From NCBI GenBank assembly GCA_949361645.1, contig OX442415.1, forward strand, positions 22,921,790 to 22,985,789: 64,000 nt of DNA, written 5' to 3'. Shown one piece after another: positions 35,853 to 48,200 of the stretch (the stretch's first letter is position 1; each line of letters begins with the position of its first letter). The translations under genes and the position numbers were made by a program. Below the pieces are notes generated by a model. It did not search any database and had not been told where the DNA came from. It was given only the letters and a program-made list of their open reading frames with translations. This DNA is from Spongilla lacustris. Its lineage: Eukaryota > Porifera > Demospongiae > Spongillida > Spongillidae.

Positions 35853-36988
35853 TAACTTTAATAAAACAGGGCCTGGGGACGAGGCTAAACAGTGCCGCGC
35901 TGGAAAGGGCCAATCATAAGTTTGAATACGCATTTGGAAAAAAAAATCGGTGCGTCAAACAATTAGAAGGTAAGCTTAATCGCTGTTGTTTTGAAGCTAC
36001 AATAACACAAGTTTAGAATGCTATATATAAGGTGATCTTTTAAAAATAACCTTTTAAAAGAATAGTAATCATTCAATTTGCTAGCATTAAAATTCCCAGC
36101 GTCCACCTATCAACTACCAAGGCTGTTGTAACCTTTTTCTTTCATTGTACACAATTAAACAATATAGCTGAGGTACTACTTTAATCTTAACAGGCCTCGC
36201 TTTTTTTTGCGTAGTTTTCAACGCAAAATGCTATGGCTTTTGGGGGTCTGGGGGAGCTTACAGCGCTCCCCTAGCTGGGCGGGAGGGGCCGCACCCTCCC
36301 CGGGGCGGCGCCGCCCACCGGCGCCCCTCGCCTTCATCCTGGCCCACCCCCCCCCCCCTTCCAAAAAAGCTGGGGACGCCCATGTGTGTGTGTGTGGGGG
36401 GGGGGGGGGGGGGGGGGGGGCATGAATTACAATGGCTAAATACTGAATTCCAACATATGACACCAGGTACTGTTTATTCATTGTGTTTGTCTCAATCTAT
36501 CCTTGGACAATCGATGGGTTGTTGCATCTTCACAGATGAGTGGTCTTTTTAAAAATAAATTCGTGCGTATTATCTACACAGTCTGATGACCTATAATGGT
36601 TTAGGCATATACACGCACTACGCACTACGCACTCGGCATACGTACGTATACAATGTATAGAAACCCGGTGGTGACAAAGTTTATTACCAAATGAATATGC
36701 AAACGACCTTGTTGACACCAAACGAACGAGCACTATGAGTATCGACTTACGCTGGCCTATCACAAACAGTAGCGTCTTCTTGACGAGATTTAGCTTCTCC
36801 CCCATCATCGAACCGCTCACATCGATCACAGCGACGACATCGATAGGCACCCTCGACTCCGGCTCGTACAAGGGAGCCTTGATGTTAGCGACAGCCCAGC
36901 AGTCGTGCCTAGATGTGTGCGAATAGGCGCATAACTCGGCCTTCGCGGTGAGAGTAAGGTTGTTTGGTGCCTCCGTTATCGATGCCAT
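29902..36988 (-). CDS. VWA/Vwaint-domain protein, copy 2, complete (WAV3-like without RING)
   Basis: Ten exons give a 460-residue protein: 36988-36751, 34962-34801, 33156-32993, 32900-32784, 32297-32152, 31880-31699, 31639-31541, 30308-30223, 30173-30085 and 30001-29902. All splice sites are GT-AG with consistent phases. The VWA domain begins near residue 48; its metal-ion site is visible as DVSGS (56-60), T125 in GSSTN and D156 in LLLTDG. FGFGADHDASG and ESFADCLGGLLSVVGQNL follow, as in plant WAV3-type proteins (family knowledge), but no RING finger is present. The C-terminal helical part resembles Vwaint. No signal peptide or membrane segment is seen, so it is probably intracellular. The start is the ATG of MASITEAPNN. 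Introns carry MITEs and G/C homopolymers. The role is probably protein binding; the partner is unknown. Confidence 0.9.
30690..30810. repeat. Dispersed repeat shared with 40310-40440
   Basis: TCTTTATGGGTGAGTATAAC followed by a run to TCAGATATATAAATAAAGC occurs here, downstream of the VWA copy-2 exon at 30308, and again near 40320-40440. Similarity is high over about 120 bp. Probably the remains of a MITE family. Confidence 0.65.
31201..31507. mobile_element. Palindromic MITE in a VWA intron
   Basis: The left arm (AAAACATTCTCTTTGAGAAA, GGTGGTATATAGGATTTGAA, GGAACAAGGGATCAATGATG, AGTCCTATATTTAGC) is mirrored by the right arm. The left arm carries an extra internal 28-bp duplication. The same family occurs at about 59400-59600 and at 63888 to the window edge. 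It ends only 34 bp from the VWA exon at 31541. Confidence 0.85.
35464..35886. mobile_element. Mutator-like foldback MITE, 423 bp
   Basis: AGCCTCGTCCCCAGGCCCTG at the left end is mirrored at the right end. Pairing continues through ACACTGCCAGGGTCCTAGCG, TACCTGGGGTAACCGTA and TCGTCTGATTTCGCGATGGC. AAACAGTGCC occurs immediately on both outer sides (35453-35462 and 35887-35896), a 10-bp target duplication. The right arm carries a run of about 30 Cs. It lies in intron 1 of VWA copy 2. Confidence 0.85.
36228..36420. mobile_element. Fragment of the hAT-like family
   Basis: GGGGGAGCTTACAGCGCTCC and the CCGCACCCTCCCC block match the interior of the element at 25877-27056. Here it ends in long G and C runs within intron 1 of VWA copy 2. 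Termini are not clear. Confidence 0.4.
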
Positions 36989-38279
36989 GAGTAAGGCCGG
37001 GCCGCTGAAGTTGTAGTGATTGCAATCCCTATATGTATATAGAAATTTACATCACGCGTTTATAACGTAGTTGAGAACGTCATTTCCTTTGTTAGCTAAG
37101 GGGGCTTGTCCAAACTGTAAAAAATTAGCGTCATTGTGACGTAAACATATTACCCCCCCCCCCCCCCTTAACGTACATTCAGTAGCATGGAACATTACTC
37201 AGTGTGCATGGCTGGCTTGAGAGACAATGAAATGGGTACACTTGCTGACTTGGGCATGTAATGACATTTGAACTGAAACTATTAACTATAAACAAAACGT
37301 ATCAGTTACGTACATGTACACATGAGACCACTGATCATGAAATTCAGCTTCAAGCTAGGCTTATAATTAGCCCTAATATACCAGCCCTGCCTGCGTGGCC
37401 TGGAATGTTCACCGATATTCATATGTACATGTGTATGTGTAATTCCATTCATTCCATGCGTCAGCTTACAAATTCACTAGCTGGCACATAACACCGTAAT
37501 TACGGATATGTCCTTGTGGCCTCAGCTTCGAATTCAGGAGTAGGGGTTTAGCTAGTTTAATTTCATCACGCGGAATCCGCTAGCACTGACGAAACGGTGT
37601 TCGATATCAGATGCCTATAGTTGGGCGTAGCCCGACCTTCGCGTACGCGAAGGCTACGCCCAACTAGACAGCCCCCAAGCCAGTGTAAATCTCGCGGCGC
37701 AACCATTAGACTCTCGCCAAAAATACGTCTTGGCAAGCTAGGCTAGATCAGAGATAATCTATATATTATCCCTGGCTAGGTTACCAAAATTCCAACTGTT
37801 TCGCTCCTTCCAAACCCGAGGTCCAAAATGGGCGCATCTCTTTACCGCAAAAGCACGCAAAGACACAAGAGGCAGTACTAGTGTCACTATGAGATATAGA
37901 AATTGTCGACAAAACCTACACATGCAAAGACACCCAGCCCCGCTCACATCGATCACAGCGACGACATCGATAGGCACCCTCGACTCCGGCTCGTACAAGG
38001 GAGCCTTGATGTTAGCGACAGCCCAGCAGTCGTGCCTAGATGTGTGCAAATAGGCGCATAACTCGGCCTTCGCGGTGAGAGTAAGGTTGTTTGGTGCCTC
38101 CGTTATCGATGCCATGAGTAAAGCCGGGCCGCTGAAGTTGTAGTGATTGCAATCCCTATATGTATATAGAAATTCACATCACGCGTTTATAACGTAGTTG
38201 AGAACGTCATTTCCTTTGTTAGCTAAGGGGGCTTGTCCAAACTGTTAAAAAATTAGCGTCATTGTGACGTAAACATATT

Positions 38280-38314
<35 letters not shown>

Positions 38315-39094
38315 TTAACGTACATTCAGTAGCATGGAACATTACTCTGTGTGCATGGCTGGCTTGAGAGACAATAAAATGACAAGCCCCCTAAATATGG
38401 ATACACTTGCTGACTTGGGCATGTAATGACATTTGATTAACTATAAACAAAACGTATCAGTTACGTACATGTACACATGAGACCACTGATCATGAAATTC
38501 AGCCTCCTGCTAATAATTAGCCTTAATACATTGTATACCAGCCCTGCCTACGTGGCCTGGCGATATTCATATGTATAAGTTTAATTCCATTCATTCCATG
38601 CATCAGCTAGCTTACAAATTCACTAGCTGGCGCATAACACCGTAATTATGGGTATGTCCTTGTGGCCTCAGCTTCGAATTCAGGAGTAGGGGTTTAGCTA
38701 GTTTAATCTCATCACGCGGAATCCGCTAGCACTGACGAAACGGTGTTCGATATCAGATGGAGACAGCCCCTAGTTGGGCGTAGCCCGACCTTCGCGTACG
38801 CGAAGGCTACGCCCAACTAAACAGCCCCCAGGCCAGTGTAAATCTCGCGGCGCAACCATTAGATTCTCGCCATAAAATACGTCTTGGCAAGCTAGGCTAG
38901 ATCAGAGATAATCTATATATTATCCCTGGCTAGGTTACCAAAATTCCAGCTGTTTCGCTCCTTCCAAACCCGAGGTCCAAAATAGGCGCATCTCTTTACC
39001 GCAAAGACACGCAAAGACACAAGAGGCAGTACTAGTGTCACTATGAGATATAGAAATTGTCGACAAAACCTACACATGCAAAGACACCCAGCCC
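36814..39094. repeat. 1.13-kb tandem duplication covering VWA exon 1 and its upstream region
   Basis: Unit A is 36814-37940 and unit B 37941-39094. Both start CGCTCACATCGATCACAGCG and end in CACATGCAAAGACACCCAG. Each contains exon-1 coding sequence, the hairpin AGTTGGGCGTAGCCCGACC with its complement, and a poly-C run (longer in B). They differ by scattered substitutions and small indels, so the duplication is fairly recent. Confidence 0.95.
37941..38115 (-). pseudogene. Truncated duplicate of VWA exon 1
   Basis: Reads MASITEAPNN...VAVIDVSG and then leaves homology exactly at the duplication joint. The break falls after Gly59, one residue before the second serine of the DVSGS metal-binding motif. 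No donor or downstream exon follows in the same frame, so it is not a usable VWA exon on its own. It could still serve as an alternative promoter or leader, which is speculative. Confidence 0.85.
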
Positions 39095-39386
39095 CACGAG
39101 AGTGATATCAACACCGGACCAGCCTCCTAACCGGCCATAAAGTTGCTTCGTTTACATGTATACCGTATTTTGTCGTACGACATGCACAGCTAATGCAGCC
39201 AGTTATTCAGTTTACAGGCAACAATAGTAATTCATAAACTTTTAAATAGGCATGGCTTTAATTCAACACAGCGACGAGCTGCTATCTTGCTACTTCGTGA
39301 TGTATGCCATGTATCTACTACACAGAAAAAAGCACAGTGACACCATAAGGACATCACATTGTATAGCTCTTTATGCTTTTTGTGCT

Positions 39387-39586
39387 NNNNNNNNNNNNNN
39401 NNNNNNNNNNNNNNNNNNNNNNNNNNNNNNNNNNNNNNNNNNNNNNNNNNNNNNNNNNNNNNNNNNNNNNNNNNNNNNNNNNNNNNNNNNNNNNNNNNNN
39501 NNNNNNNNNNNNNNNNNNNNNNNNNNNNNNNNNNNNNNNNNNNNNNNNNNNNNNNNNNNNNNNNNNNNNNNNNNNNNNNNNNNNNN
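39387..39586. other. Assembly gap (200 N)
   Basis: A run of exactly 200 N, probably a placeholder of unknown true length. Frames running through it are meaningless. Confidence 1.
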
Positions 39587-40035
39587 AGAATTCAAAGGCT
39601 GAAATGAGGTTTGATACCCATTAATTGGAAGCATTGAAGCATTCAAGATGATGTCTTCCATATGTCCAGTGAGCGTGCATGAATTTTCACTTAATATGTA
39701 CAAATCATCTGCAATATATATGTACATGTATACATGGGACAGTGTCCAGCAAAATCGGGATTGTGGGGTTATAATTTTATCACTATAAAAAATTGCACGT
39801 TGTACTAAACAACACATCTTCGCGACGGTACTACGATTTCCTTTCAAATTTCGTACACTTGTTCCCACACCATTTCTCTGTGTGAAAATCGATTTTTGTG
39901 ATCTACACATTTTCCGTGCTGTGGATACAACAATCGTTAACCCCGCGGGTTAGAATTCCTCGTTTCTCCACGTACGAGTGTTGAAAACGCGTCAAATTCG
40001 GGTTGCACATAGAGGAGTCCTGTAGCTATTGATTT

Positions 40036-40262
40036 GTTCTGTTCGTTAATTTCTATATCATCCGTTACGGAGATACAGTTGAACAAACTACGGGCACGTT
40101 TTCCCGCTTGATTCGCGGCAGTGATTTTGGCAAATCGCGTCCCGCTCAGTGAATGGGAAGGCGGTGATTATATCATTGGCGCGAATCCGGGAAAATGTGC
40201 CTGTAGTTTGCTCAACTGTACATGTATCTCCGTAATGGATGATTCAGAAATTAAGAGAACAA
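40036..40262. mobile_element. Inverted-repeat MITE, about 227 bp
   Basis: Outer arms TTCTGTTCGTTAATTTCTAT, CATCCGTTACGGAGATACAG and AACTACGGGCACGTTTTCCC on the left are mirrored on the right with few mismatches (about 80 bp). The loop is about 65 bp. The target duplication is not clear. Confidence 0.75.
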
Positions 40263-41090
40263 AAAGGTCGTAGTTCTCGTTCCCAGACCGTAATTTGTCC
40301 ATAGTCGTCGTCGTCGTCGTCGTCGTCTTTATGGGTGAGTATAACTCGAGATAGGAAAGGTTTTAAAGAGCGCCAGTTACACCAAAAATCGTAGAAAATT
40401 CTGACAATACATCTTCAGGTATCAGATATATAAATAAAGCTATATTAAAACCGTTTCCATGACAATGCTTCAGATTTGTGGATTGTGTGCATGTATCGTC
40501 AAAGAGCGCTTTATAAGTATTGCTCCTGACTCAATCCAGAGCAAAACGTACGCCGGCCAAAACACGTTGCTGCTTCATAGCATAGTGGATTTATACCGGG
40601 CCGGTATTTACGTACATGTAGGCCTACACTCCCTCCATACATGCGCGCAGCACACACTTGACAATGTTTGCACGTTACTTTTTGAAGCATACAAATCGCA
40701 TCTCAGAAAATAAGTACCATAAAACGAAGGCTCGATCTATGTACAATACCTCTGTAAAAGTCGTTTCTCAACTGGAAGTTCGCACGTTGGGGACTAACTA
40801 GTTTTGAAAACCTACCTCCGCGTAAGTAGGCCGCTTGTGAAAGACACTTCTCCAGAGCGTAACATTTCTTGATGCCTAAACACACCTTGTTCAGTAGAGC
40901 ACAGTTTCATCTTCAACAATACCTCGTCTAAACGGTCACCACGTGTTCCATTCAGTAACTGTACAGCGAATTCCAACGGGTACAAATCATTACAACCGTT
41001 GCTAGGTGAGATAATTGCCATTTCAAAATTTCGGGGCGTAGGTCTGAATGTCCACCAATTCAATGAATTGAAACACCCGTGACCTAGTAC

Positions 41091-41807
41091 CAGTGGCGAG
41101 GTGGCTTGTCTGTCACTGGGGGGGCAAATACACAGACTGCCGCCCCCCCCCCCCTCCCCCCCCACGCACACACGCACACAAACACACATGCTGCCTTTCT
41201 GTCAAAATTTCTTATCTCGTTACAGGGGCGGATGCAGGATTTTGGCGAGGAGGGGGTGGGTTCGACATGGCTAATTGACGCGTTGATGACATGAGGGGCG
41301 CGCGCTTCGCGCGCGAAAATTTTTTGTGGTGCGCGTTCTAATTTTTCCACAGATTGTATTGGAAACTAAGGCAATCAACAACTATAAACAGTGCCCTCTG
41401 CTCGAGCAGCACGATAGCAATAACAAATACTGGTAGCAATTAACACGTAGCCGATTCTAGATCTCATGACATCAGTCAAGCCGAAGTTTTGGCCGGAACT
41501 ATTTACAACTACATGTATAGAACAATGTACGTGGATTGTTTACCTACGTAACCGTACTATTACGTAACAAATGCTATAAATATATATCACGTGGGGTGAA
41601 ATCCCGCCTTCTTTCCTCCGATCGCCGATGTTCGCTATTGATGAATTCGTCCCCAGCATTATGACTCTATACTACATAAATAATCATCTAAATTAAACAC
41701 ATTTCGTGTAATTTGCTTGGCGGCTGGTGCGCCCCTATCGTCATTTTGGCGCCCCCTTTTTAAGGCCAGCTGGGGGGGCAATTGCCCCCCCGGCCACCTC
41801 GCCACTG
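41091..41807. mobile_element. hAT-type MITE with perfect 8-bp target duplication
   Basis: Starts CAGTGGCGAGGTGGC and ends GCCACCTCGCCACTG. The octamer CCTAGTAC lies on both outer sides (41083-41090 and 41808-41815). The 717-bp interior has no transposase. A second hAT-like end motif (CAGGGGCGGATGCAGGATTT at 41224) lies inside, so the element is chimeric or has a partly deleted nested copy. Confidence 0.9.
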
Positions 41808-42220
41808 CCTAGTACTTCGGTACTTCCATAATAACAGGCTTTGAACTTGGACTACTGAACTGCTAGACACATTAGCATGATGCGGATCGCTCGACAAACA
41901 GGTCAATTATATCTAGGGGCATAATAGGTATGAATGTTGTACAAAAGTAGACGTCATACGCTAACGGGAGATCGATAAGTAACGATCCGCATAACGTCAT
42001 AATGATGTAATACAAACATGAATGTTGACAATGTGTCAACAACACGAAAACAAGATTTCTAACATGAGGCAGCCTTAACTACCCTGAGAAGTTTCTTATT
42101 GCTTTGATGCAGCGCTGCCTCCCAGCAGTGTCTGTGACTAGCTACTTGTGGGGTATCCTCGTCGCACTACATTGCGTCATGTCACGTGACTGCCACGCCC
42201 TAATTTTAATTTATTCGTGG

Positions 42221-42230
42221 TCTATATAGC
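42221..42230 (+). promoter_or_regulatory. Possible TATA box of the ankyrin gene
   Basis: TCTATATAGC lies about 55 bp upstream of the proposed ATG at 42281. The only support is its position and sequence. Confidence 0.35.
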
Positions 42231-42280
42231 TAGCGGAAAAGAAGCCGATTCTTGATCTCACCAATTTTCGAGCAGCAGGA

Positions 42281-45200
42281 ATGGATTATTTTAAAGCGAA
42301 GGTCGGTTTGATGCGGCTAAATTATGCATGCGTGTGTTCTATTTCCTGTGCGTGCCTGTGGATGAGAGGGTGGTGATGAGTATTCGCGGCTACAAAGTTC
42401 TGTGCAAATGACAGCGTAAGCGGTATTGACCTCGAGTATTCTGTGCGTGTACTGCGTGTGCATGTGCGTGTACTGTCAGTGAGTAAACTGTGTGTATGGA
42501 TGTGTGTGTGTGTCCAGGGGCGGATACAGGAATTGAATGAGGGGGGTGTCCATAATGAATTTTTAATGAGGGGAGGGGTACAATAGCAGCTAGGGGGTAT
42601 GGGGGAGCGCTTTAAGCTCCCCCATCGGGGTCTGTAGCAGAGCCAACGCTTTTCGCATCATTAGCTTCCAAAAACCCATGCTTAGCACAGTATAGATGCA
42701 TGCAACTGAAATGGTCATAAATCGTGATTTGTGTGTATGATGTACGTAGCTCAGTCGCATTTAAACTATAGTCAGGCCGGGTTACAAAGTATACTTCATT
42801 TAAATATCGGCGAAAAAGGGTCTATATATATTAAGAGACCTCTACCACAACTTCTTTCATACGCACTTGAGACTAATTACGAGTACATTTCATTTGTACG
42901 TACGCGTCAACTTCGGCGCTCGTTTCTAGAAAATTTGCGTCAGGTCCACTGATACATGTATACGTTGGGTGCATGCAAGCATCATATATCTATTCAAAAC
43001 CCGTACTATATAATGCGTTATTGCATCATGCATGTGTCATGCAATGTATGTACATCCGGGAAACTAACTTTTCTTAACACAGCATATGAATGACATGACA
43101 TGTACAAATAAAATGCAACATGGCTTACTCGAACAAAATACAAGATTTAAACATTCTTCTGTTTTATTTACTAATATACTGTTGGCAAATTAGGTCAACA
43201 TCAATTTCAATGTCATTATGCAGGTGCATTAGAGTTAGACCGGCAAGTCGCTCTGTAGTCATTGAACTTCAAATATAACTTTTTACTCTTCTGTAGCCAG
43301 AGAAAGACCTTTCAGCTTCGCAGCTAGATACAAGAAGAGTACACCCTATTTTTAATAGTACTATGATATTTGGATACACTTCTTCATCACAGCTGACAAA
43401 ACTTGTAGACAGATCTTCAGGGATATCAGAAACTTCAGATCTTTTTGTCCAGTGCTTTTGCCACAACTTAATTTCACATAAAAGTGAAGAAGGTGAAGGC
43501 ATATCAAGTTTCCAAAAGAGCAAACCTTCCACTAATGGCTGTAAATTACTTAGTGTAATAATTATACTTGGAACTAAACTAAACAATTCATTACCTACTC
43601 TGTTCTCATGGTCAAATCTGCTACTCATTTCTTGATGTAAATGATCTAAAAATGGGACTGCAACATTCACACGGTAATAACCTTCAGGTGTAGCACCATC
43701 TGTTGTGGCATTTGCACAATAAGTCTGTTTCCCAGCAATTCGTGGTACACTAATTTCACTACCAACAGCTTCCACAATTCTTTTAACATCTGAAAACCAA
43801 TCGCAAAACTCTGTTTCAATATTCTCTCTTAAATCCTTAATGTTACTTATTGTTTCATCAATCATATTCGATGCTGCGACAATGTCTTGGTCTTTCTTCT
43901 GTAGTTTAACAGCAATAGATCTAATTAATTCTAGAGCATTCTTTGCAACCAAAAATGACACAATGTTTTGCGTTGACTTCAAGGAATGCAAGAGACCTTG
44001 TGCCTTTACTTTTGAATCAGAATCCCAATCCCAATTTTGGCCCTATCTGGATACACAGAAGGATTAATAATAGCTTCTAAGCAGCAGCAAGTATAGACAT
44101 GCAGTTCATAAAATGTCTAATAACATGTATGCCGCTCCACCCAACGAGTCCGACAAAGTGCAAGAAGCTTGCTTTTGGTACAATCTGATTCAAAAGCATC
44201 CAAAATATGTTCAAAAAATCTTTGTTGCTTGGGAGAATTATTGAAAAACCTGAAAGTTTCATTAATAACATCTACCATAGAACTTATTTGAGGAACCTTG
44301 CAAGCAGAGGCTATGCTAAGGTTAAGAACATGGCTTCTGCAATCGGTATATAAAGCTAGTGGGCACACAACTTTTATACTTGCCAGCACTCCAACTCTTT
44401 CAGAAGACATAGCAGCTGCACCATTGTAAGCTTGTCCTCTGCATTTGAGTATGTCTACCTTGTTTTGGGCCAGGCTTAGCATAATAGCTTCTGCAATGTG
44501 TGCTCCTGTTCTTGTTAACTCCACAAAATCCAAGAACACTTCACTAATATACTCCCCCTCAATAAAATGAACACAAATAGATAATATTTCTTTATTGTCA
44601 TACTTCACAGTAACTTCATCAGCTATGATTGAAAAAACACTGGTTGAAAGCTGTAATGATTTTGTTGTACGTTCTCGAATATAATCAGCAATAATTGATA
44701 TGATCTCATTTTGTGTTGTTTTGATGTGCATTTAGCATTTCGTTTTCCTTGTTCATGATGGTCCTTTAATACAGTATCAGTTTCAGCCATGAGGTGCAAA
44801 AGAGCCAAGAAATTTCCTTTATTAGCTGTTGTAGATGGGCTATCATCTCGATGACCACATAAAGGTACATTTTGTTTTCCACAAAATATTATTGCCTTTA
44901 CTATTGATTTTAAAATACTGAAATTTTTGTCATACAACTCCTTATTCAGGTCTACTTGAAATTTTATAAGGTAAGCTTGATTCTGGGTGTTCCAAACTTT
45001 TACATAAGGACATACTTCTTACTACCGCATCTTTATGATATTCAAGTTGTTCATGCATAGCTAAATAACCACACCTCCCTGTTGCTTTATTGAACTTTCT
45101 TCATTGGAATGGATACCAAAACACCTGTTTTGATTTGAGAAGTTGTGGGAGGAAACAGCACACAATACTTGCAAAACCCTCCTTGTTGCGATGGGCTATA

Positions 45201-48200
45201 TACTAGCCATTTGTGCTGCTCAAGCCAAGAATTTAGAAACGTGAGCATCTTCTGCTTTTTCTACCTTCTTTTGGCAAGATTTGTTTGGAAAATTTGTAAT
45301 CTTTGCCTGGAACAAAATGATTTTTCAAACAACTGGCCTTTTCTTGAGCTGAAAGTGACGTGGACTGTATCGCACCACTGGCCACTTCACCAATGTCATG
45401 TGAATACGTGACAAGGATGTCAGTATCTTCATAAGCTGCAACAGTTATAATTAATATCAAACATCAGTTGCCTTTAAATTATGTAACTAGATAAAGTGAT
45501 TACTTTTACTTCAGTAATTATACTGCAACGATAACTATAACCTGTTGTTCAGTTGTAATGTTTGTGTAGATATATGCAACATCATTGCCGACTACAAATG
45601 ATACTGTGTACTTTAAACACATTTAATGTACCTGGTGTGACAGGTATACTGATTTCAGAGTGTGTCATCAATTGGCTGCCAGTATTACCAAAGGAGTTGT
45701 GCAATGACATCTCTGGAGCACAATCTATACAGAAAGTTTTAGAGTTCTACTAACTCTATTGTTCTACAAACTTGCCTAGGGAGTCACTGCAACGAGATGT
45801 GGAGCAACAGGCACTCTGGAGACAACTGTGTGATTCTGCATGAATGTATACATTTAAAACTATTGTACAGCGAAGAAAAAAATCAACATCATATCGTACC
45901 GCCAACATCCGATGTTTGATGCTGCGACGAACCTCTAAAATTATCTGCTGCATGTGTATACCCCGAACCAGAACTGCCTTCAGCTTCTACAGGTAGCTGG
46001 TCTGCTGTAAGCCTGTAACCATGGTAGCTAACCAATTAAAATAAAATGGTCATTATTTCTATACTTCCACCTTCACTGGCAATACGGCGAACTCTCGTGC
46101 TAAATGATTACCTGTTTGCTTCACTCGTTTTGAGAAAAACGTGAGTATCGTTGCTGACCGCTTTGTCGCCATGATAACCAGAAGTGGTTACGCGTTAATT
46201 TATTTATGATCGGCTGGAAGGGGGGTGTCCGGACCCCCTGGACCCCCCCCCCCCCCCCCCTGGATCCGCCTCTGTGTGTCTGTGTGTGTATTATTTGGGC
46301 ATTGCCAGCCCGACCTTCGCGGAAGGTCGGGTATCAAGCCTATACCTCATCTGATAGTGCTGTGGGCTATTAACACCTGATAAGTCTGACCGTTGATTGA
46401 GTGTTAATTACGCGTGCATACTTGGACTATTGAGCTGGTGAGCTATGTCAATATCGATTTACCTGATCTTCCATTATTGACACAAGACGATGGCTAAAGA
46501 ATAGCCTCACTCTTTTCATAAATTTATCATACGTTAGTGGCAAGCAAGCGTAACATAAACTCTTGCTTGCCATAGTCCAAGTAGGCAGAACTGAAAAAAT
46601 ATCTCTGCATGCCCTCAATGAAAGTAGCAGCTACTTCAAGTTGCTCTGGTTTCATCTCTGGGTAACTCCTTAACTCTCTCCATAGCCCAAGCATGCACGC
46701 GTAATTATCACTCAATCAATGGTCAGACTTATCATGTGTTAATAGCCCACAACACTATCAGATGTGTACAAATCCAGCTACAGGCTTGATATCCGACCTT
46801 CCGCCAATAAGCGAAGGTCGGGCTATGCCCAACGTATTTGTATGTGTGTGTGGGCTATGCCCAACTATGTGTGTATTTGTATGTGTGTGTGTATTTATAT
46901 ATGTGTGTGTGTGTGTGCTAATTACAGTCGAGATCTCAGCTACATATATATCGGTTACAGAAGCCATAAAAGAATGGCCGTCTCCTAGATTTGTGTGTTT
47001 TTTTTAATACTGATGATTAACTCTCTGTAGAATCTTGAAAGCGAGCTAAGCTTTGCAGTACTTCGTGGCAGGATAGAGGAGGTCACCAGCCTTCTTGAAC
47101 AAGGTGCATTCATTAATGCAACTGATTGGGTAAGCATGGCTCCATTGAAATGTTGGGACATTAGGTCTCGTCCCCACCCCTTACTTCAGGAGACATGCAA
47201 CCAAACCCTCATTTAATACTGCATGGCACACGAATGTGGCTTATCGCATAATCTTTCTTTATCCATACAATGTTAGCTACTTGTGAGTTGATATATCGAG
47301 GACTAAAACAGTATACATTTGTAAGTTTCATCTAACATATGCGAGGAGATACGACCGAGACTACTTGCACTTTATGTACCTATCAATGGTAAGTGCGACC
47401 TCCCCCCCCCCCTCCCCCCTCAATCCGGGACATACACTGTATGGGGGATTTGACATTTATAAAGTCAAATGCCACACGGTTGGGGGTTAACAACTGGTCA
47501 ATTCGCAGTGCCATTTGCTGTTGACCACGCCCAATGTCAAATCCCCCGTATGTGTGCTGGTAGCATCAATGGTCAAATCCCTCACTAATCTCCTATATGT
47601 CCCAGATGACGGGGGGGGGGGGGGGGGGGGCGGGTTGCACTTACCATTGATAGGTGCATTAAATATTTTGAGTTGTTCGTGTCAATAGGCTTTTTTTGAG
47701 AAATCTGGCAGTGGCAAACAGACCCTCAATAGCCGTAAGATTGTTAGACTTCAAATCAGTATGGTAGTACCCAGACCCTCATTCCCACATCTGCGGATTA
47801 CATCACCGCTCTTTCCACGTGGAGGTGATATGATCCATCCTCATCTGTAGGAATGAGGGTCTGGGTACGAGACTAGAATGGTAGGGCTGGATACAGGAGG
47901 ATTAATTGTAAGGGGTGGGGCATACTGGGTAGGGATTAAGGGGCGAATACATGACCAGCATCTTTGCCTTAAGTTTTCCTCAGTGAATATTTTCTATTCA
48001 CAGGATGGACGGACCCCACTGATGATGGCAATACATATGGGTCACTTTGGGTGTGTGCAGCTGCTGTTGGATAGGGGTGCTCAGATCAACTATCCGACTA
48101 AGGTGAGTGCAGTTTGAGATGAGATTCGTGTCTGTTGCTGATGTGTGAAGAGTGCATAGTGTGAGTGATATGTGTGCGGAATGTTGTGTGTGTTGGACCT

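Larger units (their letters stand above)
39587..42280. other. Divergent intergenic region with MITEs
   Basis: Separates the VWA copy-2 5' region (minus) from the ankyrin gene start (plus). It holds an inverted-repeat element (40036-40262), a GTC trinucleotide run (about 40305-40328), the repeat shared with 30690 and a hAT MITE at 41091-41807. A possible exon near 40905-41021 was not accepted. Confidence 0.5.

Noticed and set aside
40812..41189. Possible exon MAIISPSNGCNDLYPLEFAV on the minus strand
   Set aside because: A donor-like GTGTGT follows, but no partner exon or domain could be recognised and the upstream part runs into a hAT MITE.
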